64,000 bases of DNA from a bacterium (GTDB taxonomy: Bacteria > Vulcanimicrobiota > Vulcanimicrobiia > Vulcanimicrobiales > Vulcanimicrobiaceae), in contig JAKBKY010000004.1 of assembly GCA_021832345.1 (NCBI GenBank), forward strand, positions 36,001 through 100,000, read 5' to 3'. The notes under the pieces were generated by a model. The model was given only the letters and a program-made list of their open reading frames with translations, was not told the origin of the DNA and made no database searches. Position numbers and translations under genes: made by a program. This document shows, in pieces, positions 27,049-35,400 of this stretch (positions are counted from its first letter, which is position 1; each line of letters begins with the position of its first letter).

Positions 27049-27995
27049 GAGGCCAGGCCCACCACGGTCGCCCAATCGGGGGCAAGCCGCCTCAACACGG
27101 ATTCCGGATAGGCTCCGGCGTCCAATCCCACCGGGATGACGAACGAGGCGCTGACCTGGGCCGCAAACGACAGATCCTGCGCGATTCCATCGAGGCGTCC
27201 ACCGTTGCCGGCAAGAGCCACCCGTTCGACCTGCAAGCCTTGCCCACGCGCCAGCGTGATGAGTTCGCCAAGACGGCGCACCAGCTCGCTGCGTCCGCTC
27301 TCCCCACCACCGGCAGCGCCCAAGATGCGCTTACGCCGTTCCGCCGTGCTTCGATCGATCGTCAGCGCCGCAGCGATCGCAAGGGTCACCGACTCTCCAC
27401 CGATCGACTCGCAGAAGGTCATGACTCCATGTGACGGATAGACGTGCAGGCGACTGTAGCCCGAAGCAACATCGAGGACGGCGTCGACACCGGGGAAGGC
27501 GCGCCGCAGCGCAAATGACTCGTCATCATAGGCCAGCGGCCGCAAACCGGCTTCTCGCAGAACGCGCAATCGCCACTCGAGCACGCCGGCAGAGATGATT
27601 CCTAGCGCGTAACGTCGGCGTTCGGCATCAAGAGGGTGCAGCCGCAGGTGCATATCTGCAGTGCCTCGGTGCCACCGGGCAGCTTCCAAACTCGCGGCTT
27701 GTCGTCGTTCGAAGGGCGTCATCGGCGGAAACTCCATCATATGCAACACCGATTCAGGGGCACCGCCCACAGCAACGCAACGCCGTTCTCGCACGCCGAG
27801 TTCGGCCACGGCCTCTTCAAGGATGGCGGCAACCAGGCAGGCATCCTCGCGCCCCCGGCGTTCGACCACGCCGTCAGGTAGCCGCCGCGTAGCAACAGCC
27901 CCAATGCAGACGCCGTGAGGTCCCTGCAGCGCCGAGCAGACCCGCAAACGCGTTCGGCCAAGGTCGATCGACAGGGGGAGGGGACCTTTCCTCAT
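27030..27995 (-). CDS. PilM-like actin-fold pilus protein
   Basis: 321 aa from the ATG at 27995 (ATGA overlap with the prepilin peptidase gene). The N-terminus LSIDLGRTRLRVC is the phosphate 1 strand of the actin/FtsA fold, and MEFPPMTPFERRQAASLEA matches the PilM family. PilM is a cytoplasmic ring protein that binds PilN and ATP. Order pilM-N-O-P-Q is the classic one, which makes the whole set secure even though the individual proteins are divergent. Confidence 0.8.
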   Translation of the reverse strand: MRKGPLPLSIDLGRTRLRVCSALQGPHGVCIGAVATRRLPDGVVERRGREDACLVAAILEEAVAELGVRERRCVAVGGAPESVLHMMEFPPMTPFERRQAASLEAARWHRGTADMHLRLHPLDAERRRYALGIISAGVLEWRLRVLREAGLRPLAYDDESFALRRAFPGVDAVLDVASGYSRLHVYPSHGVMTFCESIGGESVTLAIAAALTIDRSTAERRKRILGAAGGGESGRSELVRRLGELITLARGQGLQVERVALAGNGGRLDGIAQDLSFAAQVSASFVIPVGLDAGAYPESVLRRLAPDWATVVGLASWSSVP

Positions 27996-28588
27996 GATCC
28001 GCTCCACAACTGCGCGCTCAGGGTAACGAGAAATCCGCCGTAAAGAAACGGTGCAAAGGCAACCTCACTGCGACGATCGATGCGCCCGAACAGCAAGAGC
28101 GTCCCCGTCACGGCTCCGCCCACGATACACGCGACGGCGATCAGCGAGAGACCGCTCCAACCGCCAACCCCGGCACCCAGAACCATCGCGAGTTTCCAAT
28201 CGCCCCAACCCATCGCGCGCCCGCCGGAGAGCCACGCCGCCAGCAGCGGTAGCGCGGCTGCCACCAGGGCTCCACCGAGCGTCGAAGCAACATGCGCGCC
28301 GGATGCAGCAACGATCCCTTGTAGGAACGCTCCTGGAAGCACAACGCCATCGAAGATGTACCCCGTACGCCCATCGGCAAGCGCTGCGACCGCACCACAA
28401 CCAAGCGCGAGAGCCGCCTCAAGCCGCGACTGGCTCAGCAACCACGCCGATCCGGCGCCGGCCGCGAGCAACAGCACCATGTCGGCGAAGAGGTTTCGCA
28501 GGGGCAGGCAGCGCGTGCGACGAGCCCGCTCCAATCCCACCGCGCCCAACGCAGCCACATAGATCAACGCAGCGAGCAACGCGATCAT
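27992..28588 (-). CDS. pilD: Prepilin peptidase, short form
   Basis: 198 aa with about six membrane helices. The two catalytic aspartates of A24 aspartic peptidases are in ADGRTGYIFD and GWGDWKLAM (GxGDxK type). It would cut pre-pilins after the Gly of their leader. The N-terminal cytoplasmic methyltransferase domain with its CxxC pairs is absent, unlike the usual 250-290 aa PilD, so N-methylation of the pilin would need another enzyme or not occur. Overlaps both neighbours by 4 bp. Confidence 0.85.
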   Translation of the reverse strand: MIALLAALIYVAALGAVGLERARRTRCLPLRNLFADMVLLLAAGAGSAWLLSQSRLEAALALGCGAVAALADGRTGYIFDGVVLPGAFLQGIVAASGAHVASTLGGALVAAALPLLAAWLSGGRAMGWGDWKLAMVLGAGVGGWSGLSLIAVACIVGGAVTGTLLLFGRIDRRSEVAFAPFLYGGFLVTLSAQLWSGS

Positions 28589-29109
28589 CGCAGTTGCCTC
28601 AACCCGTCTAAGGCCGGGAGATACCCGGGATGGAGCGCCAGCGCTCGGGCAAAGTAGGCGTGAGCTTGCCGCGCACGCCCTTGATGCGACGCAAGGTAAC
28701 CGGCAAAGGCAAACGCGCGTGGATCGTGCCCTATGCGGCCGGCCCGAACGAAATCACGCTCCGCTCCCAGCAACCGGCCCGCACGACGCCGGCAACGCGC
28801 GCGATCGAGCAAGATATGCGCGTCGCCCGGGTGACGTGCCAGGTAGGCGTCTTCGAGCGCAAGCACCGCCGATAACGCACGCTGACGTCGTTGTGCAAGC
28901 GCCATGATCGCCAAGCGATCCACGTCGAGCGCCGACCCGTCGAGCGACCAGGAGCGCAGATACGAGGTCATTGCCCCGCCGAGATTTCCGCGCTCCCATT
29001 GCTGATCGCCACGCATAACCAGCGCAGTCGCTAGTTCCACTCGCAGGAACGGTAGGGCGAGGAGCACGCCCAGAACCGCCACCGCGACGCGCCTGCCGCT
29101 GCGCATCAT
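28585..29109 (-). CDS. TPR-repeat protein of the pilus operon
   Basis: 174 aa. One N-terminal membrane helix or uncleaved signal (about residues 7-24), then helical repeats; the last two, with GYLASHQGRARQAHAYFARA and LHPGYLPAL, have the tetratricopeptide pattern. TPR proteins in pilus systems (PilF/PilW type) assist secretin assembly, but PilF has a lipobox and this protein does not. Exact role unknown. Overlaps of 4 bp on both sides show that it belongs to the operon. Confidence 0.65.
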   Translation of the reverse strand: MMRSGRRVAVAVLGVLLALPFLRVELATALVMRGDQQWERGNLGGAMTSYLRSWSLDGSALDVDRLAIMALAQRRQRALSAVLALEDAYLARHPGDAHILLDRARCRRRAGRLLGAERDFVRAGRIGHDPRAFAFAGYLASHQGRARQAHAYFARALALHPGYLPALDGLRQLR

Positions 29110-29759
29110 GCCAACACCGCAAACCAGACGCCCAGCGCCAACAAGAGCCCACCCGCGACGGTGCGCCGCTCACTCGCCCACAGACGATGCGCTCGCGCAA
29201 ACAGAAACTGACACGCGTAGCCGCACAGCAGCAGCAGGACGCCCTCACCCAGGCCGTACGCCGCGCATCCGAGCGCTCCAAACGCTCGTTGACCGGCTGA
29301 GGACGCCCCCAACGCCAAGAGCGGCACAACAGAGCGGCCGGACTCGAGTGCGGCCAGCCCAAGCAGCACCCCACTTGTCGCGGACGCGAGCAGCATCACT
29401 GCAAAGCGCGCGCCGCAGCGCTCCCATGGGCCTGCATCGATCAACATCGTACCGAGCGCCCATGCGCCAAGCCAGATCGCGAGGGTCCCAAAGAGCCACG
29501 CAACTCCACTGAACACGGGAAGAAGCCCGTGGAGATTCGCGGCACAGGCCGCGTACGCGCACGCACCGCCAAGAACAAGCGCCAGAGCCAGCGAGCCAGC
29601 GCGCTGCGGCCAAACGAGCAGCAGGACAACGCACACGAGCATGCGCGGCGCACCGAGCGAACCCACGGTATCGCCTGCGCCGGCAACAACAAGCGCCGGG
29701 ATCGCGCTCCAGGATCCCTCTGCGAGGGTACGCGCGAGTGTCAGTGGAACGACGTTCAC
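29106..29759 (-). CDS. Unrecognised polytopic membrane protein
   Basis: 217 aa, about six hydrophobic helices, rich in Ala, Leu and Gly. Starts with GTG that overlaps the pilin stop as GTGA. No family motif recognised. The C-terminal run with a Arg-Arg pair before the last helix is loosely like CcdA/DsbD membrane domains, but the paired cysteines expected there are not in the right places. Conserved placement between pilin and prepilin peptidase genes would suggest a role in pilin handling; this is inference from context only. Confidence 0.55.
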   Translation of the reverse strand: MNVVPLTLARTLAEGSWSAIPALVVAGAGDTVGSLGAPRMLVCVVLLLVWPQRAGSLALALVLGGACAYAACAANLHGLLPVFSGVAWLFGTLAIWLGAWALGTMLIDAGPWERCGARFAVMLLASATSGVLLGLAALESGRSVVPLLALGASSAGQRAFGALGCAAYGLGEGVLLLLCGYACQFLFARAHRLWASERRTVAGGLLLALGVWFAVLA

Positions 29760-30235
29760 GGCTGCGAGGCGACGGCCGAATAGCCGCCGTTCGAGCTGTA
29801 CGCGATGTGCTGATTGACGGTGCCCGGCGAGATATTCTGCAGGGTCGCCGGGTCGTGGAGTCCCGGGCAGGTAATGGTATAGGAGGCGACGCTCGTCGAG
29901 CCTCCGGTGACGGCGAAGCTGTACGATGCTCCAGGTCCTGCCGCCGAGTCGATCGGGACTTGCTTGAGATAGGGAAGCAACGGATTGCTCACACTTCCGT
30001 CCACAGCACCGCTCGGCGGATAGGCTAAATGATCGGTTTCATACAGTTCGAGCGCCGTCGCAATCTCCTTGAGGTTCATCATACAGGCGGCGGTCTGTGC
30101 CTGCGCTCTCGCGCGGATGAAGTTCGGGACCAAGATCGACACGAGGATGGCGATAATCGCGATCACGATCATCATCTCGACCAACGTAAATCCGCGTTCG
30201 CGAGCGTTGCTGTCTTGGCGAGAACGCGGTCTCAT
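29756..30235 (-). CDS. Type IV pilin / pseudopilin
   Basis: 159 aa. The class III leader MRPRSRQDSNARERG is cut before F16, and the mature chain starts FTLVEMMIVIAIIAIL with the conserved Glu at position 5. The C-terminal globular domain has two cysteines (in CMMNL and TCPGL) and is small, as in GspG/PilE-like pilins. It is the only pilin in the operon and is probably the major subunit, though major pilin status is an inference. Cleaved by the peptidase encoded downstream. Confidence 0.92.
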   Translation of the reverse strand: MRPRSRQDSNARERGFTLVEMMIVIAIIAILVSILVPNFIRARAQAQTAACMMNLKEIATALELYETDHLAYPPSGAVDGSVSNPLLPYLKQVPIDSAAGPGASYSFAVTGGSTSVASYTITCPGLHDPATLQNISPGTVNQHIAYSSNGGYSAVASQP

Positions 30236-30942
30236 AGCGAACTAGCCAAACGCTCATCGAAGAGCTTTTTGAAGGCTACACGCCGCAACCGGCTCACGTG
30301 GCGCTCCGAGTAACCAAGCATTTTGGCTATCTCGAGCGTCGTCCAGTCTTTGCGATAGGTTGCCTCGACCACCACGCGTTCGACTGGAGAGAGATGCCGT
30401 AATCCTACTTCGAAATCGAGTCGATCAAGATACATATCCAAGGTATAGCAAACGCTCGCTGCTTGCATTGGGCTTAAATCGTCCAGCGAGATCGGCCCAC
30501 TGCATAGGCTGACGCGGTGAATTTCTGCCACGTCACTTGGACTCACCGCAAGCTTCTCAATGATCTCGCGTTCCGACGGCTCCCGGCCTAGTTCCGCAAC
30601 CAGAGCGTCGCGTGTCTTGCGCCAATAGCGCTCCAGCTCTCGAACACGTCGAGGTATCCGTACGAACCGCTCAACGTCACGAACGTAATGCAGCAATTCA
30701 CCTAGCACGGTTAACCAAGCATAGGCCTCGAATGGGGTTCCGGCCGCACATCGATATCGGTCGACCGCTTTGATGAGTCCGATTACGGCCACTTGCTCGA
30801 AATCCGCGCGATCCTCTTGTCTGCGCGTGAACTTGCGAGCTCCGCGCTTACACAAATAATGGTAGCGCTCGACAACCTCTGCCCGATGCTCGAGCGTCGG
30901 GTCAGCCAGCCAAACTTCCAACGCATAATCCATGCACGTCAT
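30232..30942 (-). CDS. Alternative RNA polymerase sigma factor (SigB/SigF/FliA group)
   Basis: 236 aa group 3 sigma-70 factor. Region 2 is visible in the segment DFEQVAVIGLIKAVDRY and region 2.4 near FEAYAWLTVLGELLHYVRD; region 3 follows with RIPRRVRELERYWRKTRDAL; region 4 contains the helix-turn-helix TTLEIAKMLGYSERHVSRLR (about residues 204-223). It overlaps the pilC and pilin genes by 4 bp each, so it is made as part of the pilus operon. It may direct transcription of the pilus genes or of a linked regulon. No anti-sigma gene is adjacent. Confidence 0.88.
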   Translation of the reverse strand: MTCMDYALEVWLADPTLEHRAEVVERYHYLCKRGARKFTRRQEDRADFEQVAVIGLIKAVDRYRCAAGTPFEAYAWLTVLGELLHYVRDVERFVRIPRRVRELERYWRKTRDALVAELGREPSEREIIEKLAVSPSDVAEIHRVSLCSGPISLDDLSPMQAASVCYTLDMYLDRLDFEVGLRHLSPVERVVVEATYRKDWTTLEIAKMLGYSERHVSRLRRVAFKKLFDERLASSL

Positions 30943-32162
30943 CGTATACTTCCTATTAGTGAGTAGAGTGGCATAAGGACGGCAGCGACGATGCCGCCGA
31001 CAAGGGCACCAAGAATGAGGATCAGGAAAGGTTCAAGCGTTGTGCTCAGGGCCAGTAACGAAGCCTCCGCCTGTGCTTCGCTCTCCGCTGCGATCTGTAG
31101 AAGCATCCGATCGAGCGATCCACTCTCTTCGCCGATTTTGACGAGTTGTATGAAGAGTGGGTCGAAGAGGCGACGATCGCACAGGACGCTCGCAAGAGAC
31201 GCTCCTTCGGCAATGCTTTCTCGCGTTCGTTCGATAACCGAGCGATAGCACCGCGTACCGACCGCATCCGCACTATGCGTCAGTGCCTCGCCAATCTCCA
31301 CACCGGCGGCAAGCAACGTTCCTAGCGTGCGTGATAGACGGGCGGTGGCACTGCTGCGTACGATCCGGCCAACGATTGGGGTTTGACCGATCACGGCCTC
31401 AAGCGTCGTGGCCACCGCGTCAACGGCGAGCAAACGACGCACGGCCAGGGCTGTGCAGATCGCGCACACAAGTCCCACGATCCACGACGCGGGCCGAATC
31501 AGCAAGCTCCCGCACCAAAAGAGGAACGCCGTAGAAGGCGGGAGTTTGGCTCCGAGCGAGAGGGCGAGGTGGCCGATCGTCGGCAACACGGATCCCGCCA
31601 GAAATATCACTAACGCTACGGCCGAGATCGCAACGATACAGGGATACGCCAACGCCGAGACCAGCCGGCGCTGCATGGCGCGACGACGATCAAACAGATC
31701 GGCAATGGACTCCAAGGATTCTTCGAGTCTTCCCGCTGCCTCGCCGGCACGAATGATCGTCACCAAGAGCGGCGCAAACTGCCGTGGGCGATTGGCCATC
31801 GCACCGCTCAAGGATGAGCCCACCCGAATGGAGCTCTCGACCGCCGCCAGCGCCTCCGCTAAGCGGCGGTCGGCACAGTCGCTTCCTGCCAAGCCTAAGG
31901 CGCGCCCCACCGGCACACCGTTCCGCACGAGGGTAGCAAAGGCGCGAAAGAACGCGTGCAAAGCGAGCGCATTACCGCTACCCGGCGTGACGACACCCGT
32001 GAGGGCGCCTTTCAGTGAACCGGCGGGGTTCAGTGCCGTGACTACCAGAGCCCGTCCGCGCAGTTCGTCTAAGGCATCGTGCGGCGAGCTTGCGCTGAGC
32101 GTTCCTCCAACCAGTCGCCCATCACCGCGGCGAGCCATGTAGGCATACAACTGAGCGCTCAC
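30939..32162 (-). CDS. pilC: Type IV pilus inner-membrane platform protein PilC
   Basis: 407 aa GspF/PilC family protein with two cytoplasmic GspF domains (FFRAFATLVRNGVPVGRAL and its repeat LSRTLGTLLAAGVEIGEALT) and three membrane helices (about residues 170-190, 210-235, 375-400). It forms the platform on which the ATPases PilB and PilT act. GTG start overlaps the pilT stop as GTGA. Confidence 0.93.
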   Translation of the reverse strand: MSAQLYAYMARRGDGRLVGGTLSASSPHDALDELRGRALVVTALNPAGSLKGALTGVVTPGSGNALALHAFFRAFATLVRNGVPVGRALGLAGSDCADRRLAEALAAVESSIRVGSSLSGAMANRPRQFAPLLVTIIRAGEAAGRLEESLESIADLFDRRRAMQRRLVSALAYPCIVAISAVALVIFLAGSVLPTIGHLALSLGAKLPPSTAFLFWCGSLLIRPASWIVGLVCAICTALAVRRLLAVDAVATTLEAVIGQTPIVGRIVRSSATARLSRTLGTLLAAGVEIGEALTHSADAVGTRCYRSVIERTRESIAEGASLASVLCDRRLFDPLFIQLVKIGEESGSLDRMLLQIAAESEAQAEASLLALSTTLEPFLILILGALVGGIVAAVLMPLYSLIGSIR

Positions 32163-33202
32163 GCACCCACCGCCACACGAGCATCCATGCGAATCTCTCC
32201 CGCTTGTGCAAGCTCCTCGCCGTGCAGAGCAAAGCTCTGCATCCCAACGCGGCGTCCGGTTGCAATCACGTTTGGCAACAGGTGTGTCTTCCCGTCACGA
32301 ATCATCGCTCGCACGGCATCGGTCGCAACCAGAACCTCAGCGAGCAATCGACGACCGCTTCCGACCGCACAAGGAACCAGACGCTGTGCCACCACGCCCA
32401 CCAAGGCCGCTGCGAGTTGGGTGCGAACCTCTCCTCGCCGGTCCTGTGGAAACGCATCGACAATCCGATCGATCGTCTGCGCGGCGTCACCCGTGTGAAT
32501 GGTGCTGATAATCAGGTGGCCTGTTTCAGCAGCGATAAGGCCGGCGTGCATCGTCGCCGCGTCGCGCATCTCACCGATAGCGATCACGTCGGGATCGGCC
32601 CGCAATGCAGCAAGCACCGCCGCTTCGTAAGAAGGGACGTCGGTCCCGATCTCGCGCTGGCTGACGCAAGAACGCTCCGAATGGTGTTCAAACTCGATGG
32701 GATCCTCTACCGTAAGGATGCGCCTCGCTTGCGTCTTGTTGATATGCTCGAGAAGGGCTGCAAACGTACTCGTTTTGCCGCTACCGGTCGGCCCGGCGAT
32801 CAACAACAGTCCTCGTGGTGCCTGCGCCAGCTCCACCGCGATGCGTGGAACCCCCAGCGCCCGGATATCCGGAACCTCCAAGGGCAAGAGGCGCACCGCG
32901 AGGGCATATCCGTGCCGAGTCCGCGACGAATGAATGCGCAACGTCCCGAGGTCCTGCGAGCGCATGACCACGTCGGCGTCGCCATGCCTCTGCAGACGAG
33001 CGCGATACTCTTCGTCCAAGCACGCTACTATCAGCGATTCGAGCTCGTGTGGAGCGATCACCGTCTGCGCGCAGACCTCAAGCTTACCATCCACGCGAAT
33101 CATCGGCGTCTGGGCTGCAGCCACATGCAAGTCCGAGGCCCGCAGATGACGGGCCATCTGCAGCAGCTCCCGAAATCGCAGCCAAGCAATGGAATCACTC
33201 AC
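32159..33202 (-). CDS. pilT: Pilus retraction ATPase PilT
   Basis: 347 aa hexameric ATPase for pilus retraction. Walker A GPTGSGKT, the aspartate box LTVEDPIEF, Walker B and the HTGDAAQTIDRI histidine box are intact. The PilT-specific C-terminal region corresponding to AIRNLIREGK reads AVRAMIRDGKTHLLPN, which separates it from PilB. GTG start overlaps pilB as GTGA. Presence implies retractable pili suited to twitching or DNA uptake. Confidence 0.92.
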   Translation of the reverse strand: MSDSIAWLRFRELLQMARHLRASDLHVAAAQTPMIRVDGKLEVCAQTVIAPHELESLIVACLDEEYRARLQRHGDADVVMRSQDLGTLRIHSSRTRHGYALAVRLLPLEVPDIRALGVPRIAVELAQAPRGLLLIAGPTGSGKTSTFAALLEHINKTQARRILTVEDPIEFEHHSERSCVSQREIGTDVPSYEAAVLAALRADPDVIAIGEMRDAATMHAGLIAAETGHLIISTIHTGDAAQTIDRIVDAFPQDRRGEVRTQLAAALVGVVAQRLVPCAVGSGRRLLAEVLVATDAVRAMIRDGKTHLLPNVIATGRRVGMQSFALHGEELAQAGEIRMDARVAVGA

Positions 33203-34431
33203 CGCCGCGGATCTCCCACCACGCGGCGTAACTCACCGAGGCTCGTCTCTCCGCAGGCAACTCGCTCGAGGGCACAGGTCAACAGGCTCCCCGCTTGCGA
33301 ACGCGCGTGACCTGCCATCATCGAAGCAGACGCATCGGCGGCGATGGCCTCGCAGAGCATCGGAGATGCCCAGACGACCTCGAAGATTCCGACTCGACCG
33401 TCGTACCCGGTGCCTGCGCACGCAGCGCAGCCTCCCGGCTCGTAGAGGGTTGACGCTTCGAGTTGAAGATGACGAGTCAGCTCGTCGCCCTCGGCTCCAC
33501 TGGGGCGTCGGCACGCCATGCAGAGCCGGCGCATCAAGCGTTGAGCGACGATTCCCGTCAAGGCCGCTGCCAGCGACGTGCGTCGAACGCCAAGCTCGCT
33601 CAACCGCTCGACTGCCCCCGCCGCATCGCCCGCATGCAGTGTGCTCAAGACTAAGTGCCCCGAGAGAGCTGCCGAGATCGCGATGTCGCTGGTCTCGGCG
33701 TCACGCAACTCACCGATCATCATGACGTTGCAATCTTGCCGAAAGAAACCACGTAACGCAGAGGCAAAGGTCAGGCCGGCGCGGGCGTTGACCTGTACCT
33801 GCGCGATTCCCGGGATGCGCGCCTCGACCGGATCCTCCACGCTGGCCACATGCATGCCGCGTTCGCTCTTCCCGCGCAGCGAGGCATAGAGCGTCGTCGT
33901 CTTGCCGCTGCCGGTGGGCCCAACGATCGCGATAAAGCCGCTGGGAGCCTCCAGCATTCGACGATACGCGACTAAGGCATCGTGGCTCATGCCCAGCTCC
34001 TCGAGCTCCGGCACACGTCCACGCAGATCCAAGAGCCGAACGGCGAGCCGCTCGCCAAGCATGGTCGGCATCGAGGAGACCCGAAGGTCGATGGTTCTCG
34101 AACCGACTTCAAGGCAATAGCGCCCGTCTTGCGGTCGCCGGCGTTCGGCGATGTCCATCCCACTCAAGAGCTTCAAACGCGCGACCACCTGACCGAAGAG
34201 CTCAAGGTCTAAGCGGGTCGCCTCCGCCAAGAAACCGTCGACGCGCCGGCGCACCAACCCGGCGCTCTGGTCGGGTTCGAAGTGCAGATCGGAGGCTCGA
34301 GCCGCAAGCGCACCTGCGAGGAGCTCATCGAGCGTCCGCGTCACAATGCGGGCTCGCCCCCCATCATAGGGAGGCTGTGCGGAGCGCAAATCCTCGTGCC
34401 CACCAAGGGCACGAGTCGCCGAAAATGCCAC
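33199..34431 (-). CDS. pilB: Pilus extension ATPase PilB/GspE, short form
   Basis: 410 aa. It contains Walker [11 protein letters not shown], the Asp box SVEDPVEARIPG, Walker B and the zinc-binding cysteine pairs CMAC and CAAC near the C-terminus that mark extension ATPases. The N-terminal MshEN/GSPII domain (about 150 aa in normal PilB) is missing, so c-di-GMP binding through that domain is not expected. Start taken as GTG 34431 with GAGGG five bases upstream; a GTG at 34344 is an alternative. First gene of the operon. Confidence 0.88.
   Translation of the reverse strand: MAFSATRALGGHEDLRSAQPPYDGGRARIVTRTLDELLAGALAARASDLHFEPDQSAGLVRRRVDGFLAEATRLDLELFGQVVARLKLLSGMDIAERRRPQDGRYCLEVGSRTIDLRVSSMPTMLGERLAVRLLDLRGRVPELEELGMSHDALVAYRRMLEAPSGFIAIVGPTGSGKTTTLYASLRGKSERGMHVASVEDPVEARIPGIAQVQVNARAGLTFASALRGFFRQDCNVMMIGELRDAETSDIAISAALSGHLVLSTLHAGDAAGAVERLSELGVRRTSLAAALTGIVAQRLMRRLCMACRRPSGAEGDELTRHLQLEASTLYEPGGCAACAGTGYDGRVGIFEVVWASPMLCEAIAADASASMMAGHARSQAGSLLTCALERVACGETSLGELRRVVGDPRR
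34393..34415. other. Perfect 9-bp hairpin at the start of pilB
   Basis: CTCGTGCCC and GGGCACGAG separated by 5 bases. It lies in codons 6-13 if pilB starts at 34431 or in the leader if it starts at 34344. There is no T-run on either strand, so it is not a simple terminator. It could modulate translation of pilB. Confidence 0.4.
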
Positions 34432-34469
34432 ACCAGCCCTCTTTCAAGAAAAAGGTGACGTTTCGGGAG

Positions 34470-34497
34470 TGTTCGGTTCTCCCTTACCTGCTCTTTA
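34470..34497 (-). promoter_or_regulatory. Candidate FliA-like promoter upstream of pilB
   Basis: On the minus strand TAAA (34497-34494) is followed after 16 bp by ACCGAACA (34477-34470), resembling the FliA-type pattern TAAA-N15-GCCGATAA (five of eight in the -10 part, spacer one base longer). It ends about 39 bp before the pilB GTG. The operon encodes a sigma factor of the same broad group. Weak evidence, recorded as a candidate. Confidence 0.25.
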
Positions 34498-34576
34498 GCC
34501 CAGGAAGGAAGCGGACCGGACATGACGCGACAATATTTTTGCGCGCCGAGGCAGCGACGACGACACCCACCGGGGC

Positions 34577-35380
34577 CTAGAGGAGCGCCGGCGCCTCAAT
34601 CTCGGCGCGAAGCTGGCGCCAGCCGCGAAAGTTCGCTGCGAAGTCGGCCGTGCGCGTCGGCGTTGCGACATGCTCAAACGGGGAGAGATGGCGGCCGGCC
34701 TTCAAGCGTTCGTAAAGTTCGAGATCGCGCGCGATATCGCGCGCGCCGTCATGGGTGAGGTACGACACCCGCGCACAGCGCGCCACCGCGACCTGCTTAC
34801 GCTGCTCGATATCGAGCGAGCCTTCATCGGGCTGCAGCAGGGGCAGATGCCACTGGCCAACCTCGATCTCGCAGGGACGGCTCTGCGTCAACGCCTCCCG
34901 CATGGCAACCGCGGCCGCACGTATCTCGGGCTGGGCATTCGGTGAAGCGCGCAGCCTGAAGAAGTTCTCCCACTCCGTTGCCGTGACGATCACCGTATGC
35001 CACAAGAATGGTTCGAGGATGCGATTGAGGATCTGCTTGTGCACGCCGATCTCCAGCAGGTGTTCGGCTGCGGCGACGGCGGCATCGCGTGCTGCAAGCC
35101 ACGCCTCCTCTGCCTGCCGCGCTTCGTCCGCCGACAGCATGTCGCTGGCAGACATGCCCTTGCGATTGCGCCCCCATTCCAGCGGCAAGACCGGATCGGC
35201 AACGACGCGCTCGATGAGCTTGCTCGTCGGAATCGCCCGAGAACTCGCACTATTTCGGGAGAAGACACGGTGCGTGTTAAACTCGGCCAACACGAAACGG
35301 GGGAACGTCACCTCCATCGTGGTGAGTCGCACCCCCGTCGGCGCGATGGAATCGAGCAGCACTCGCGCTGCGTAGGCCAT
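34577..35380 (-). CDS. thyX: Flavin-dependent thymidylate synthase
   Basis: 267 aa. ThyX methylates dUMP with methylene-tetrahydrofolate and FADH2. The substrate motif reads THRVFSRNSASSRA (about residues 36-49), a variant of the RHRxxS motif in which the first Arg is Thr, as in some phage-type ThyX proteins. LSPFEH near the C-terminus is the other usual block. Lies between ftsZ and the pilus operon, 88 bp after ftsZ, with a dispersed repeat in that gap. Confidence 0.88.
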   Translation of the reverse strand: MAYAARVLLDSIAPTGVRLTTMEVTFPRFVLAEFNTHRVFSRNSASSRAIPTSKLIERVVADPVLPLEWGRNRKGMSASDMLSADEARQAEEAWLAARDAAVAAAEHLLEIGVHKQILNRILEPFLWHTVIVTATEWENFFRLRASPNAQPEIRAAAVAMREALTQSRPCEIEVGQWHLPLLQPDEGSLDIEQRKQVAVARCARVSYLTHDGARDIARDLELYERLKAGRHLSPFEHVATPTRTADFAANFRGWRQLRAEIEAPALL

Positions 35381-35400
35381 GGGATCAGTGTACCTCTCGT

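Noticed and set aside
34393..34415. Hairpin at pilB read as a rho-independent terminator of thyX
   Set aside because: No T-run follows on either strand; it sits downstream of the likely pilB start.
24092..34431. Type II secretion system instead of type IV pilus
   Set aside because: PilT with its own C-terminal signature and the pilMNOPQ order are specific to type IV pili; the secretin and pilin alone would have been ambiguous.
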